A stretch of DNA of 64,000 nucleotides from the NCBI RefSeq assembly GCF_963675165.1, contig NC_087393.1, forward strand, positions 1,389,002-1,453,001, in the 5' to 3' direction. Shown here one piece after another: positions 32,154 to 42,699 of the stretch; position 1 is the first letter of the stretch, and the number at the start of each line of letters is the position of its first letter. This stretch comes from Halichondria panicea (taxonomy: Eukaryota > Porifera > Demospongiae > Suberitida > Halichondriidae). A program made the position numbers and the translations under genes. Under the pieces are notes generated by a model. That model did not search any database. It had not been told where the DNA came from and was given only the letters and a program-made list of their open reading frames with translations.

Positions 32154-35076
32154 ATGTCTAACATACATCACAGAGTGATTATAGCTTGCCGCTCACAACT
32201 TGTGTCAGAGCTACAAAAAGGAGATTTAAACTCATTAGCAGATTGGTTCTATCAGAATGGGATGCTTGCTCTACCAGAGCTAGGCGACATCCAATCAGAA
32301 AAAGAGCAAGTGGAAAAGGCTAGGAGACTGACTAATGTTCTTGAGAACAGAGTTCACCACGTTACACATCGCTATCAGCACTTTACCAAGATGTTGACAC
32401 AGAGGTCTTCACAATTCCATGGACTAACTGTGATATTGGAGAATAAGAGGTCAGAGCTTGAATTAGAAGGTTTGTTCCCAACATGCATATAATTGAGACA
32501 AATTAATTATTATGCATGGCTCTCTCTTTCGGTCACTTTTTGTCAATATCATGCTTTTATATATATATAGGTGCTTCCTTGCAGTCATTCTTTAAATATA
32601 GATATAACATGGAGTAAAATTGCCCGGCATGCATATTATCGGCCATAAAGTATATATATACTGTAAAGCAAAGTATACTATAACCTTCAGACTATAATTG
32701 TTGTGTGAAGTATATAGGTATATATATATACATGGCCTGCACAGTCATGCACCTCTATACCTATACTTCACACAACAATATAATAGTTAGACACTGTTTA
32801 GGAAGTTTCTACATGATTTAGAAGCCCAAAGGGCTGGTTGTAGTATCCCGAACGCAGTGAGGGTTCTACTAGCCCTGAGGACTTCTAAATCATGTGGAAA
32901 CTTCCTAAACAGTGTCTAAGCATTTTAGATCATAGCAACCATGAGTATTTAGCCAATCAGATTTGAATGTTCTTATCTAATCTTTGCTACATGATTTTCT
33001 AAGTGAAGTACATGATTTTCTATTGAAGTACATGATTTTCTATTGAAGTACATGATTTTCTAAATTGGATGGAACATTTCCTCTAACCAATCAGATTGCA
33101 GTATTTATGACAAACATGATCTAGTTTCCAAACTGACTCACCATGGGGAGCATTAGAATCAGTTTTACGGGGAGGGCTTTAATTTTGAGATGTATATGCA
33201 TTAGACGTATATACACAACATCAATTAAGGTGCGGGAAATGTAGAAGCAACATAAACAACACAAACTTTAATGTAAAAGTACTATACGTGGCGTGAATCT
33301 GCTTCCATTTCTAACCCCCCTCTCTCTCCATGGTATAGTCGTCCTATATATATCCCTGTTAAACAAGCAACAACCTTTTTAGGTATGCTCATACACTGCT
33401 TTTGAACAAATTGAACAACCCCTTGTTAGCGATACGATCTAAGGTTGTTTCCAAAATAATCAATGACTGTTCCAAGACAATGTTGGGGTTGTAATAACTA
33501 CAACCTATATTACCGTGTATAGCGGGTAATTTTCGTGGGGTAAAATATTCCTTATTTTTGTGGGCAAGAAAACGTAGGCGTGGCTTACCGGAACACGTAA
33601 TGATGTGTTCAACATGAGTCAAACAAATTTTTACTCACGAAAATGCATGCATTGCGCAGTATATAGGGCCAGTATATAGTGCAATAGCCCCCTCCCCAAA
33701 TGTATGGCTGGTCATCTGAGAGCACTGAAAACAAACAAAAGCGCAAAGCATGCACAGATTACAAGCATGCATATACGGCTCTTTCTTTGACTAGCTTCGA
33801 GACTAGGCCGTTCATTTAGAAAAAACCGCTTGGGTCATACATATATAAAATAAAGGTGAAACGGGAATATTAACAATAATATAATTATATATTGCCCATA
33901 CATTGTGAACACAGAAGGAGAATCTCGCCGAACTAGTACAAAAACATACATTTCACGAGACTCAGGTCTATCTGAGCTAGAAGACTCATACATCTGCATT
34001 AAGTGCTTTTGCGGGAACTGTGCTACGAACAATTTTGTTCAGGGAGAGAATTGCCCCGACGCACCACCTAAAAGCCCTCCATTCCTCAGTATGTGTTCAC
34101 AAGCTGACGCAAACGGAATGAAATTTTCAGACTATAGACAATCTATTATGGAACAAACTCGTGACATAAACTCGAAACATAAAGCCCTTCTCTTACACAC
34201 TACACAAGAATTGAAAGAGAAAGTGCCACTGGATGTTGTCAAGGACACTGTGCAGTCTCTCCTTACCCCACCTCACGTGAAAAAATCTTTATACACCTGC
34301 ATATACAAGCGTGGTACCAAAGGACGACTTAGAGATGTAGGGACACATGATGATCTCAGATTATATTTAGAAAACAACTTCTGCTGCTGGTTCAACATCC
34401 AATTAATTGCAGACCTCAGAAAAGTGCTTCTTTTAAAAGGGAAACGTGATGACTCTTACATTTGCCACTATAAAGAACACGTAGCACAATACTTGAAAAG
34501 ATGCTGTGTTAAACACACCATATGCGACACAGAGAACGGAAAAGAGTATATGCGCATGGAAATCGTATGCCGAGTATCGACTGACTTCACAAAGCTAAAA
34601 ACTGAGCAAATCAGAATATTTGAATACACTCTCCGGCAGTATGTTAGTATGCCAGATTGCAGTAAGACAGTAGACGAACAAAGTGGGGAGCTGATATTTA
34701 CAGAGAAAGAGCCAACTACAAATCAGGTACACATCATCATAACAGATTCATGCATGCATGCAGTCATAATTTTATATTCATAATTATAGCAAGTGATAAT
34801 TCATCAAGATTTAGGAGCTACAGAAAGTATTGACAACAAAAGTACAGATTCAATCCTCCAAAATGTTCATGGACCTATGGAAATCAGGGTAAGCTAGCAT
34901 AACGCAATCATGACCTGCATGTCATAACAATTATGCATGCACAGGATGATTCTTGCTGCTCAACTAAGAAACTTTGTCTCTGTATAGCTATCATTATACC
35001 ATGTCTTATACCGTGCATAGTATTGTATTACTGCAAGCCTGAGAATAATAGAGACGCAGAGAATCACATAGTTTAA
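32154..35076 (+). CDS. CARD-like, Cys-rich, tail-anchored membrane protein (452 aa, 4 exons)
   Basis: Exons 32154-32469, 33915-34726, 34790-34888 and 34945-35076 join in phase to 1359 bp. Residues about 5-95 fit a CARD: amphipathic helix HHRVIIACRSQLVSEL, then WFYQNGMLALPELGDI and EKARRLTNVLENR. A Cys-rich segment CIKCFCGNC lies at about 133-141. A middle region with CCWFNIQLIADLRKVLL and a YKEHVAQYLKR helix resembles a helical domain common in sponge and cnidarian predicted proteins. Residues about 419-439 (LCLCIAIIIPCLIPCIVLYY) form one hydrophobic span, followed by a short 13-residue tail. There is no signal peptide, so a tail-anchored, cytosol-facing topology is likely. The layout recalls MAVS, but no Pro-rich or TRAF motif is evident. 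It lies between the SRCR relic and the TRIM array. Confidence 0.65.
32785..32920. mobile_element. hairpin element in intron 1 of the CARD gene
   Basis: GACACTGTTTAGGAAGTTTC near 32790 is mirrored by GAAACTTCCTAAACAGTGTC near 32915, with GATTTAGAAG / CTTCTAAATC continuing the arms. It is directly followed by the right copy (to about 33090) of the direct repeat described at 31845. A smaller inverted pair (TTGTTGTGTGAAGTATA / TATACTTCACACAACAA) precedes it at 32697-32777. Confidence 0.8.
33513..33665. mobile_element. fragment of the CCGTATAGCG MITE family in the CARD-gene intron
   Basis: ACCGTGTATAGCGGGTAATT followed by TTCGTGGGGTAAAATATTCC resembles the left arms at 22068 and 63568. The right terminus is only partly recognisable (ACTCACGAAAATGC). 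Confidence 0.5.
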
Positions 35077-36330
35077 GGTTTAAGCGAGTTAATTCCTGTT
35101 TTTGCTTTCAAGTCATGCAATATAGCGGTTAATATGTACGTACTTATTATTAATTTTCGGATGTGCATGCACACCTAATTAATTTTTGATCCATTCCTTA
35201 TAGCATACCCTCATTTTGTTATATAATAATTTTATGTTGAAAAGATAATACTAATATATAGATTGGAGAAACAGCCTCACAGTGCATGTGTACAGTATAT
35301 AGACTCTCGCTATTCCGGCTCTCTGAAGTACATGTATAGACTCGTTACATAATTATTATAGCCATGCACTCACTGTCTGCCCCATGCACATCCGCTATAG
35401 AGAAGGGACTGATGGACTGCCTATCAGAGAGTTGTTAATTCAAGTGGAATTTTAACTTATGAGTTGTATGACATCATCATGTGTTTGGTACGTACATGCA
35501 GTCATGCATGCGTAATTATATCAGTCTAACACAACGTGCATGCCTTTACTCTAACTGCGGGCAAAATAAATTATGTCACATGACATTGGTTCTGCACTCT
35601 GATTGCATGCATGCATATCAATATAGATATAGCGTTCTAGACTTCTAGTGCAGAATTATAGCTAATGATTATAAGTAGAGAGCAACACTATAGCTCGATC
35701 CATGGACAAGTTTTGCTACGCACTCTTCTGAAAAGGATATATTATATACAATGGCGGATTAAAGCAAAACTATAGGCATAACTGAAGCATTATTTTGCAA
35801 ATCCATGAATTGAAACGTAGAAGCCTATTATACATAGAAACTCTTGCAGTTCATTGATTCTTGAGCAGCTGTAGCAGTCTACACACACAGACCACACATA
35901 AACATAATTATATACTATCGTATACCTCGCTTGCGCATGCATGCACCGAGGCATTATAAATTATGTCTCTGAGTATATGAGTGCATGCATGCAGCATGTG
36001 AGTTATAGTGCATGTATAATGAAAGGGGAGCCTGTTGTACATCTTCGTCAAGCGCGTGACATATAATAAATTATAGAAATTTTATTTTCAATTTTGCTGT
36101 GTAGCTATATTTCCAGGGGCTATATATTATATCTTCCACAAAATTCTAATTGATTATTTCATTCCGCAAAATATAATTATGATCCTCATAACAACTTTTA
36201 CAGTATAATAATTATCGCTATATAATATCAGGCCTGCAGAGAGCTAGCCTCGATCCCAGGCCGCACTTCCCACTTCACTTGGGAAGTTTTCTTCTTTTCT
36301 ATGAAGGCCGGTTAGCAGAGAGCATATAGC
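35077..36330. other. intergenic, repeats only
   Basis: 35628-35957 is a copy of the GATGCCTCGGT-family repeat (TAGCAGTCTACACACACAGA, ending CGCTTGCGCATGCATGCACC then GAGGCAT). At about 36246 lies a fragment of the AGCCTCGATCCCAGGCC family. The rest is AT-rich, with many TGCATGCA palindromes. No gene seen. Confidence 0.6.
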
Positions 36331-36334
36331 CGCA

Positions 36335-36955
36335 CAAAAGGACCAGGTATAGAGATCACTCAGGTGAAACTGGCTAGGGGGGAGGATTTAAACAGGCACA
36401 AAAATTCTGTGTGACAGAATGTGAAGTGCTGAAATTAAATTCACATGCACCTATATACACAGAGATAATTGCATTCTGAAGGCAGAAAAACTGAACCCGT
36501 GTAGAAGTAAACAAGGCAGTGAAATTGGAAGTCCAACTCAAGAGACAGTAACAAAACATTGAGGTAGTTGCAGCAGTCACTCACATGCACCCACACCCAG
36601 ATCCCGATCAAATGTGGCAGAGATAACAACGAAATCACCAGTCCTACATACACAATGAACCTGCATGACCATCAATGGCACACACGTCCAAGGTATATAG
36701 TCCATGCATGCATTCACTGTGGTAGCCATGCCTCAGCTGGAGCACCAAGCATGCATGCACAGTGTTTAGCAATTTGGAGAGACCCAATAGGGTGTCACTG
36801 TCAATAGCAAACGAAAGGTCATGCATGTGAATATGGTAGTGGACGAATAGTGATTGACAAATTAAAGAGTTTGATTCACAAGGTATATATAAGGCTCCAG
36901 TGGGAGTGACTGTTGACGAAGATTATAATATCTACGTTATATACTGATTGAAATG
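36335..36955 (+). pseudogene. TRIM-NHL relic, copy F
   Basis: From CAGGTATAGAGATCACTCAG (end of the coiled coil) through AGAAGTAAACAAGGCAGTGA and GAGGTAGTTGCAGCAGTCAC (filamin repeat) to ATAATATCTACGTTATA (first NHL blades) it follows the order of copies A and E. Many indels, stops and TGCATG insertions are present. RING and B-boxes are absent. It is the oldest-looking copy. Confidence 0.85.
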
Positions 36956-37336
36956 AACAAAATTAACTCTTCACACCAGAGCGCTTTGTCTAAATAGTCA
37001 CTACATGCATGTATTACATAATTTTCTTCCAATTGAGCAATCTTTAAGGGGCATTTTCTCAATGCTGCCATTTCACAGCTTCGAGTTTCCAACGCGGGCC
37101 TGAAACGAGGTATATGCAAGCTAAACATGTCATTGTGTATAGTTTTGCTCTATCTATTTCTCTTAATTGGTATATAGATTGCGAAAATTGCGAAAATCAT
37201 AGCTTGACGAAGGCCACAGCCTGTCACGTATAATATAATTATGCTTCACAAATGGTCGTAATGCTACACATGCGCATGATGCTCATGCATTGAGGCATTG
37301 GGCCCCAATCATGTAAATGACAATTGAGTTGTGCAT

Positions 37337-37505
37337 GTTTGCCAGACCTGCTGTCCCAGACCCTGATGTGGTGTGGTCCAGGGAGCATGAGACTAGACAG
37401 ATTTCAGCCACCTCACTGCCCGTGACACTCATACACTGTATGGCTTCTCGATGGGACCTCACCAAGAGTGGAGTATAGCTGCTTTTACTGAGACCTATGT
37501 TGCCC
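37337..37505 (-). pseudogene. WDR90 exon relic (from exon 16921-17094)
   Basis: On the minus strand it reads SHREAIQCMSVTGSEVAEIC and then LVSCSLDHT before a frameshift (true exon: SHREVVQCMSVTGSEVAEIC). The order of bases continues to CTATGTTGCCCTGTATGG, including the acceptor side. It is the first of the host-exon relics that mark the left flank of TRIM copy B. Confidence 0.9.
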
Positions 37506-37718
37506 TGTATGGCGAGAGATGGTTGAATAATTATATTAAATACATTCATGCATGCATTCAGGTGTATACATGCAGGATGTACCTGCCGTCGCTACGAGTG
37601 TAGTATCGACATTGTATATACATGTATAGAAGTCATAGGACTATGGTTATTACCATCAGGTCCCTAACATTACGCCAGTAATTTAATACGTAATTTACAA
37701 AGAGTAATTGCATGCATG

Positions 37719-37788
37719 CTGGCTAGTATTCTGAGCCCACCATCACACTGTTCACTGACATTCACTACACTGACCAGTCCATCGTTCT
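37719..37788 (-). pseudogene. WDR90 exon relic (from exon 18133-18203)
   Basis: GGCTAGTATTCTGAGCCCAC ... CTGACCAGTCCATCGTTCTG matches the exon 18133-18203 with small indels. It is followed by a GTGCGTGC microsatellite where the true gene has GTGTGTGT. Confidence 0.88.
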
Positions 37789-37939
37789 GTGTGCGTGCGT
37801 GCGTGCGTGCGTGTGAAATAAATGGTACAACCACAACAATTTGAATGCCTTTATCATTTTTACCACATTCACTACATACCATCACTTGATGATAACTTTT
37901 CACAAGCAAAGGGTGGCAACAATGTATGTATACTGACTG

Positions 37940-37983
37940 CCCCATTGTAGTATTATGCTGTAAAGCTAGGAGGAATCTTTAAT
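37940..37983 (+). other. 5' UTR exon relic of TRIM copy B
   Basis: CTGTAAAGCTAGGAGGAATC then TTTAAT|GTGAGT matches the conserved leader block upstream of the other copies. Confidence 0.55.
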
Positions 37984-38212
37984 GTGAGTCTAACACTATA
38001 ATTATAGTCACAACATGCATATGCACGATGATACATAACATGACTGGATAAATTACCCCTGATTCAGAAGTGTTTCACATTTCTATACATTTCAGGAAAT
38101 CAATGTATACACATGTAAATCCGTGGATCTACATTAAAATTTGTGCTGCACACGTATTGACAATAAACGCATACATACAGTTACAGAAAAACGGGAGAAA
38201 TTATTACGAAGA

Positions 38213-40397
38213 ATGGGTGAACAAAATATGATAAAAGAAGCTATTAAGAAACTAAATGCAAAACTCGAATGCTCGATTTGCCTTGACACTTTCAAGCAAC
38301 CGAAACTCTTGCCATGCTATCCCGTGTTTTGCAAGTCCCCGTGTCCGGAGAAACTAGTGACCAAGGATGGACGCTCCCTCACTTGTCCTACCTGTCGACA
38401 CATCGTCCCACTGTCAGAGAGGGGAGTGGCTGGACTGCAATTAGACTTCCACATTGACAACTTGTTTGAGATACGAGATGCTTTTGATAAAGCTGCAGAA
38501 TTAAGCAAGACCCAATGTGGTAATTGCGAGGAGAGGAAAGCAACGGGATACTGCCGAGATTGTGGAGATTTCATGTGCAATAATTGCCAAGCAGCTCATC
38601 AAGCGCTGAAACTGACAAGGTCTCATCAGATAGTGAACCTTCGGGACTTTCAAAAAGAAGCCGCAAAAATTATCAACGACAAGAAAACAATCCCCACTTG
38701 TGGGAAAAACATAATGGAAATCAACTCAACATCTACTGTGAAACTTGCAAGGAGCTTATTTGCTACGACTGCACCATCCGACTACATAAAGATCATGCAC
38801 GATTACGATCTAGTGGCTGATGTGTTCCCAAGGCACAAGGAAGAGTTTGTTTCAAGTCTCAAACCTGTCAAAGAGAAGCTAGACAAAGTCCAACAAGCAC
38901 TGAAGATACCCTTGCAAAAGATATTCACGACCAAAGAACCACCCTTGAAGCCGAAATTCATAAGGAAATTGACGAGCAACATCTACTGTTGGATCAGCGT
39001 AAAGCAGAGCTTGTGGGAGAGCTGGAAATGATGACTCAGCAAAAGCTAAAAGGCCTAGCCGCACAAAGAGACCAGGTGGAGATCACTCAGGTGAAACTGG
39101 CCAGCTGTCTCGAGTATGCTGAGGGCGCTTGAAACAGGCACAGAATGCGAAGTACTGGAAATTAAAGCTCCTGTACTCAGGAGAATTGAACAGTTAACAA
39201 TTGAATTTGATCAAGACAAACTTCAACCAGAAATAGAGATCACAATGAAATTGAACATGGATAGAAACCTTACAAATGTTACAAGTAGTGTTTAGCAATT
39301 CATGATGAGATGATTGACAGTTGCAGTTTAGAGGGGGAAAATTTGACCAGCACAGAGGTACACAAGGCAGCGAAATTGGAACTTCAACTCAAGAGAGAAT
39401 ATCGGAACATTGAGGTAGTTGCAGCAGTCACTCACAGCCACACCCAGATTCCGGTCAATTGCGAAATTATCAGGAGAAAAAACAAGTACGAAATCACCTA
39501 CACACCAACAAACAGAGGTAAACACGAAATAGACCTGACCATCAATGGCATACACGTCCGAGGTAGTCCATTCACTGTGGTAGCCATGCCTCAGCCGCAC
39601 ACACTGGGAGCATCAAGCAGAGTGATTAGCAATTTGGAGAAACCCTGGAGTGTCGTTGTCAATAGCAACGATTGTGTGATTGTCGTCGAATAATATAGTA
39701 GCAGGTGAATATACTGATCTATGATGAAAATTATAAACAGATTCAAGTATTTAATTCACGATGTAAGGCTCCAGTGGGAGTGGCTGTTGACAGAGATGAT
39801 AATATCTACGTTAGTGATTATAATGACCATAAAGTCCAAAAATTTACCGCCAATAGAGACTTTCTCAAAGAAGTGGGCACTAAAGGTGACCAGATGCTTC
39901 AGTTCAGCTCACCAACAGGAATAGGCTACAACAAAACCAACAACAAGATATATATCAGTGAAAAGAACAACAATCGAGTTCAAGTGTTGAACCCTGACCT
40001 CACATTCCACAGTATCATCAGCGATAATGAATTTAATCATCCTCTTGATGTTTCATTCGATCATATCGGCAATGCATACATACATAGCTAACTGGGCTAG
40101 TCATAATGTGAAGGTATTCCAAAGTAATGGAACGTTGTTGAGAACATTTGCTGCACACGGTAGTGGTCCAGGACAACTAACTAACCCAGCCGCTATAGCT
40201 GTCAGCAATACAGACACGGTGTATGTTGTTGAGATGAGAGGAAGTCGTATCTCGGTATTCAAAACAAATGGAGAGTTCATTTGCTCCTCCGGCAAAATAG
40301 GTAAAAGAGGAGGACCATTCAACTATCCAACTGGAATAGATATATTGACAGTCATGGAAACATTGTAGTTGCAGATCTAGATAACAGACGCCTTTAA
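38213..40397 (+). pseudogene. TRIM-NHL pseudogene, copy B
   Basis: It aligns with copies A and E from the start codon (MGEQNMIKEAIKKLNAKLEC) to the last NHL blade. The RING histidine is lost (CYPVFC in place of CYHVFC) and C43 is followed by P instead of L. Frameshifts occur in B-box 2 (near 38705), in the coiled coil (near 38908) and in the NHL region. A stop is read at about 39691, and a short TACATACATAGC insertion lies near 40078. The last blade is also frameshifted. Divergence is moderate, so inactivation is older than for copy D. It keeps its leader exon and flanking WDR90 relics. Confidence 0.93.
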
Positions 40398-41176
40398 GTT
40401 TTTAAGAACAATATTTACATGCATGTACATAATTATATTATATACGAACACAATAATATTATTTTGTTCAGAAGCTATTCACAATTTTCAACACAGGTAT
40501 TATCTTCTCTGATCTTATGTTGTTGGTAAACTTTTCGAATACCGTATACTGGGTTTCAAACGCGTATAGGTAATTAATTGTGAGTATTGCATTCCTAACT
40601 ATTGTATGCACTTTCCTTTCAAAATGTTAATTTGTTTGCAACCTACGTATATGCCTGCATTCGAAAAACTTAGTATACTATATACATCACTGCCGCCACA
40701 TATTAAGAAAAATGTATTATACATGTGAATGACGTTGTAACGGATTGGAGTTATGCTCTCGCCGGATTTTTTACTTCTACACTTTTTGGTGTTTTCCCCG
40801 GCCAATCCTAGGAACTTTTCACATTGCAAAGTTGAAATTTGACAATAATTATCATCGTGCACATCTGATTTCGTGAGACAGATTGTGGCATGCACAGTCC
40901 TATAGCATTGGCGAATTACTAATTCGATGATCCTACCTATATATAGAACCAAATTGCCAAATTTATATCTTCTAAATTTACAAACTATGTCTGAAAGACA
41001 ATAGGAGCCGGCCAATACTATAATTATGACAGATAAAACATGCTGGAAATTGTATACACTCTCAGAGAACGTTATAGCTATAGTGCTTTGTTATGCTGTA
41101 CTTGTATACATAATATATATAATATATATACCAAAATGGTACAGGCACATGCATGCATGCAACAATCCTTATATAC

Positions 41177-41300
41177 CTGCTTCCATGACTTCGGCGTGTT
41201 AAGAAGTCCAGAAGCTATATACACCCTCAACACACCATCCTCTGACCCCGTCACACAGAACCCCTCATGGACCGCCAGTGACAGGATGGCCATATTCGCT
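41177..41300 (-). pseudogene. WDR90 exon relic (from exon 22618-22823)
   Basis: The minus strand reads ILSLAVHEGFCVTGSEDGVL then RV, identical in sequence to the true exon, before a break near 41215. It marks the right flank of TRIM copy B. Confidence 0.92.
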
Positions 41301-41546
41301 TGATGGAAACTATGAGTTTTGTGACTGCATGGTGTGAAAAGAAAGAGTATATATGCTATCAGGAGTGGTGCTCCTGATAAATCTATAAAAATGCTTGTTG
41401 CCCAGTGAGTGGGCAGATCAAAGCAATCCAGTGCTCTGTTGTTGCATCACTACCATAGCAACCATTAATATTATGGCATGTTGCACTGTATGTAATGCGA
41501 AATCTCCTTTTTCCACTGCATTTACACACATGCATGCAGTGCAATA

Positions 41547-42197
41547 CCGTATAGCAGGAAATTTTCACGGGTGCACATTTTCGCTCTTCATGCAGAGCCC
41601 TCAGCAAATGTGACAGGGCCTATAGGAAAACAACCCTTATGGAGCAAACTAATAATTTTCAGTACATGCAAAACAAAAAATGTTGAGCTATTCTTGGATT
41701 TTGGTTTTATTTCACAAGAAGCAACTTCAATGTCTTCTCTACATTTTCACAAAATTTTAAATCCTGAATTGCTTTTGTATAGCCGTTACAGAGCAGCCAT
41801 TGAACTTCGTTATTACTGTTCTTGCATGCAGATAGAACTTTGAACCTTAGTTTCTCAAAACGGTAGGGCAACACCTCCGCCTATTCACTCGAAGATATAT
41901 TGGGGTAGGAAGGTGCTAGGAAGGTGATCTTGTAATCATTATGAAGCTTATAAGCACTGCTTTATTTGATTAAACAATAAAATGCAATTAATTAGTTTGC
42001 TCCATAAGGGTTGTTTTCCTAGGCCCTGTCACAAATATTTAAATATTTGCGGTTCAATGCCAGGAAACCACACCCACAAATACCTTTGCATGTGAAATAC
42101 GTGCGTGGGAGTTTATCTCACTTTTAATTTTGGCGTTAATTAACTTCTCTTCGAAAAAGCGAAATTTTGCACCCCACAAAAATTTCCCACTATACGG
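41547..42197. mobile_element. CCGTATAGCG-family MITE with a second element nested in it
   Basis: Outer ends CCGTATAGCAGGAAATTTTC (after TA) and TTTCCCACTATACGG. Inner element 41609-42033 with ends TGTGACAGGGCCTATAGGAA and TTCCTAGGCCCTGTCACA; its arms continue as CAACCCTTATGGAGCAAACT. No transposase. Confidence 0.8.
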
Positions 42198-42402
42198 TGT
42201 ATGGCATTGTTGCACTGTGTGAAATTAAATGCAGTGGATGAAATCTGCTTTTTGGCCATGCACCTGCAATTACTCATTGCAGAGGAAGTGGGTGTGGAGT
42301 CAGGGCTACATCACATGACATGATATGCACAGCAGGCTGTCCACTTGTTTGATTTCTTCTAGCTGCTATTATAAAATCACTGACAACTAGAAACAGATCA
42401 AC

Positions 42403-42441
42403 ATTGTAGAGTGTGCTGTAAAGCTAAGAGGAACATTTAAT
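42403..42441 (+). other. probable 5' UTR exon of TRIM copy C
   Basis: GTAGAGTGTGCTGTAAAGCT ending TTTAAT|GTGAGTT. The matching acceptor CACAG ends at 42684, 15 bp before the start codon used for copy C. Confidence 0.6.
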
Positions 42442-42699
42442 GTGAGTTTCAATCGATTGAGAAATGATACATTTCTAGTACATCAAGTACATGTAGAGCT
42501 AGTCTACACGTACATAACTGATAATTATGTCTAGAACATGACCATTTAATATTTACACAACAGTTCAGGCAACAGCATGGCTGTCCTGTGTGCTTATACA
42601 TATACCAGAGAGTTTCACAAAACTGTACAGAGTTATTACTCTAGATACGTACGAGTTTTGAAATACATACACACACAAACACAGGAGAGCATACGAAGA

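Noticed and set aside
37283..37549. A separate WD40 gene on the minus strand at 37.3 kb (and at 41.1 kb)
   Set aside because: These are single frame-shifted WDR90 exon relics without partner exons.
38141..38212. Upstream start for TRIM copy B
   Set aside because: Same reason: the homologous start is at 38213, right after the conserved acceptor region.
42577..42699. Upstream start for TRIM copy C adding 41 residues (MAVLCAYT...)
   Set aside because: The part lies in the inferred leader intron, ends at its acceptor, and has no counterpart in the other copies.
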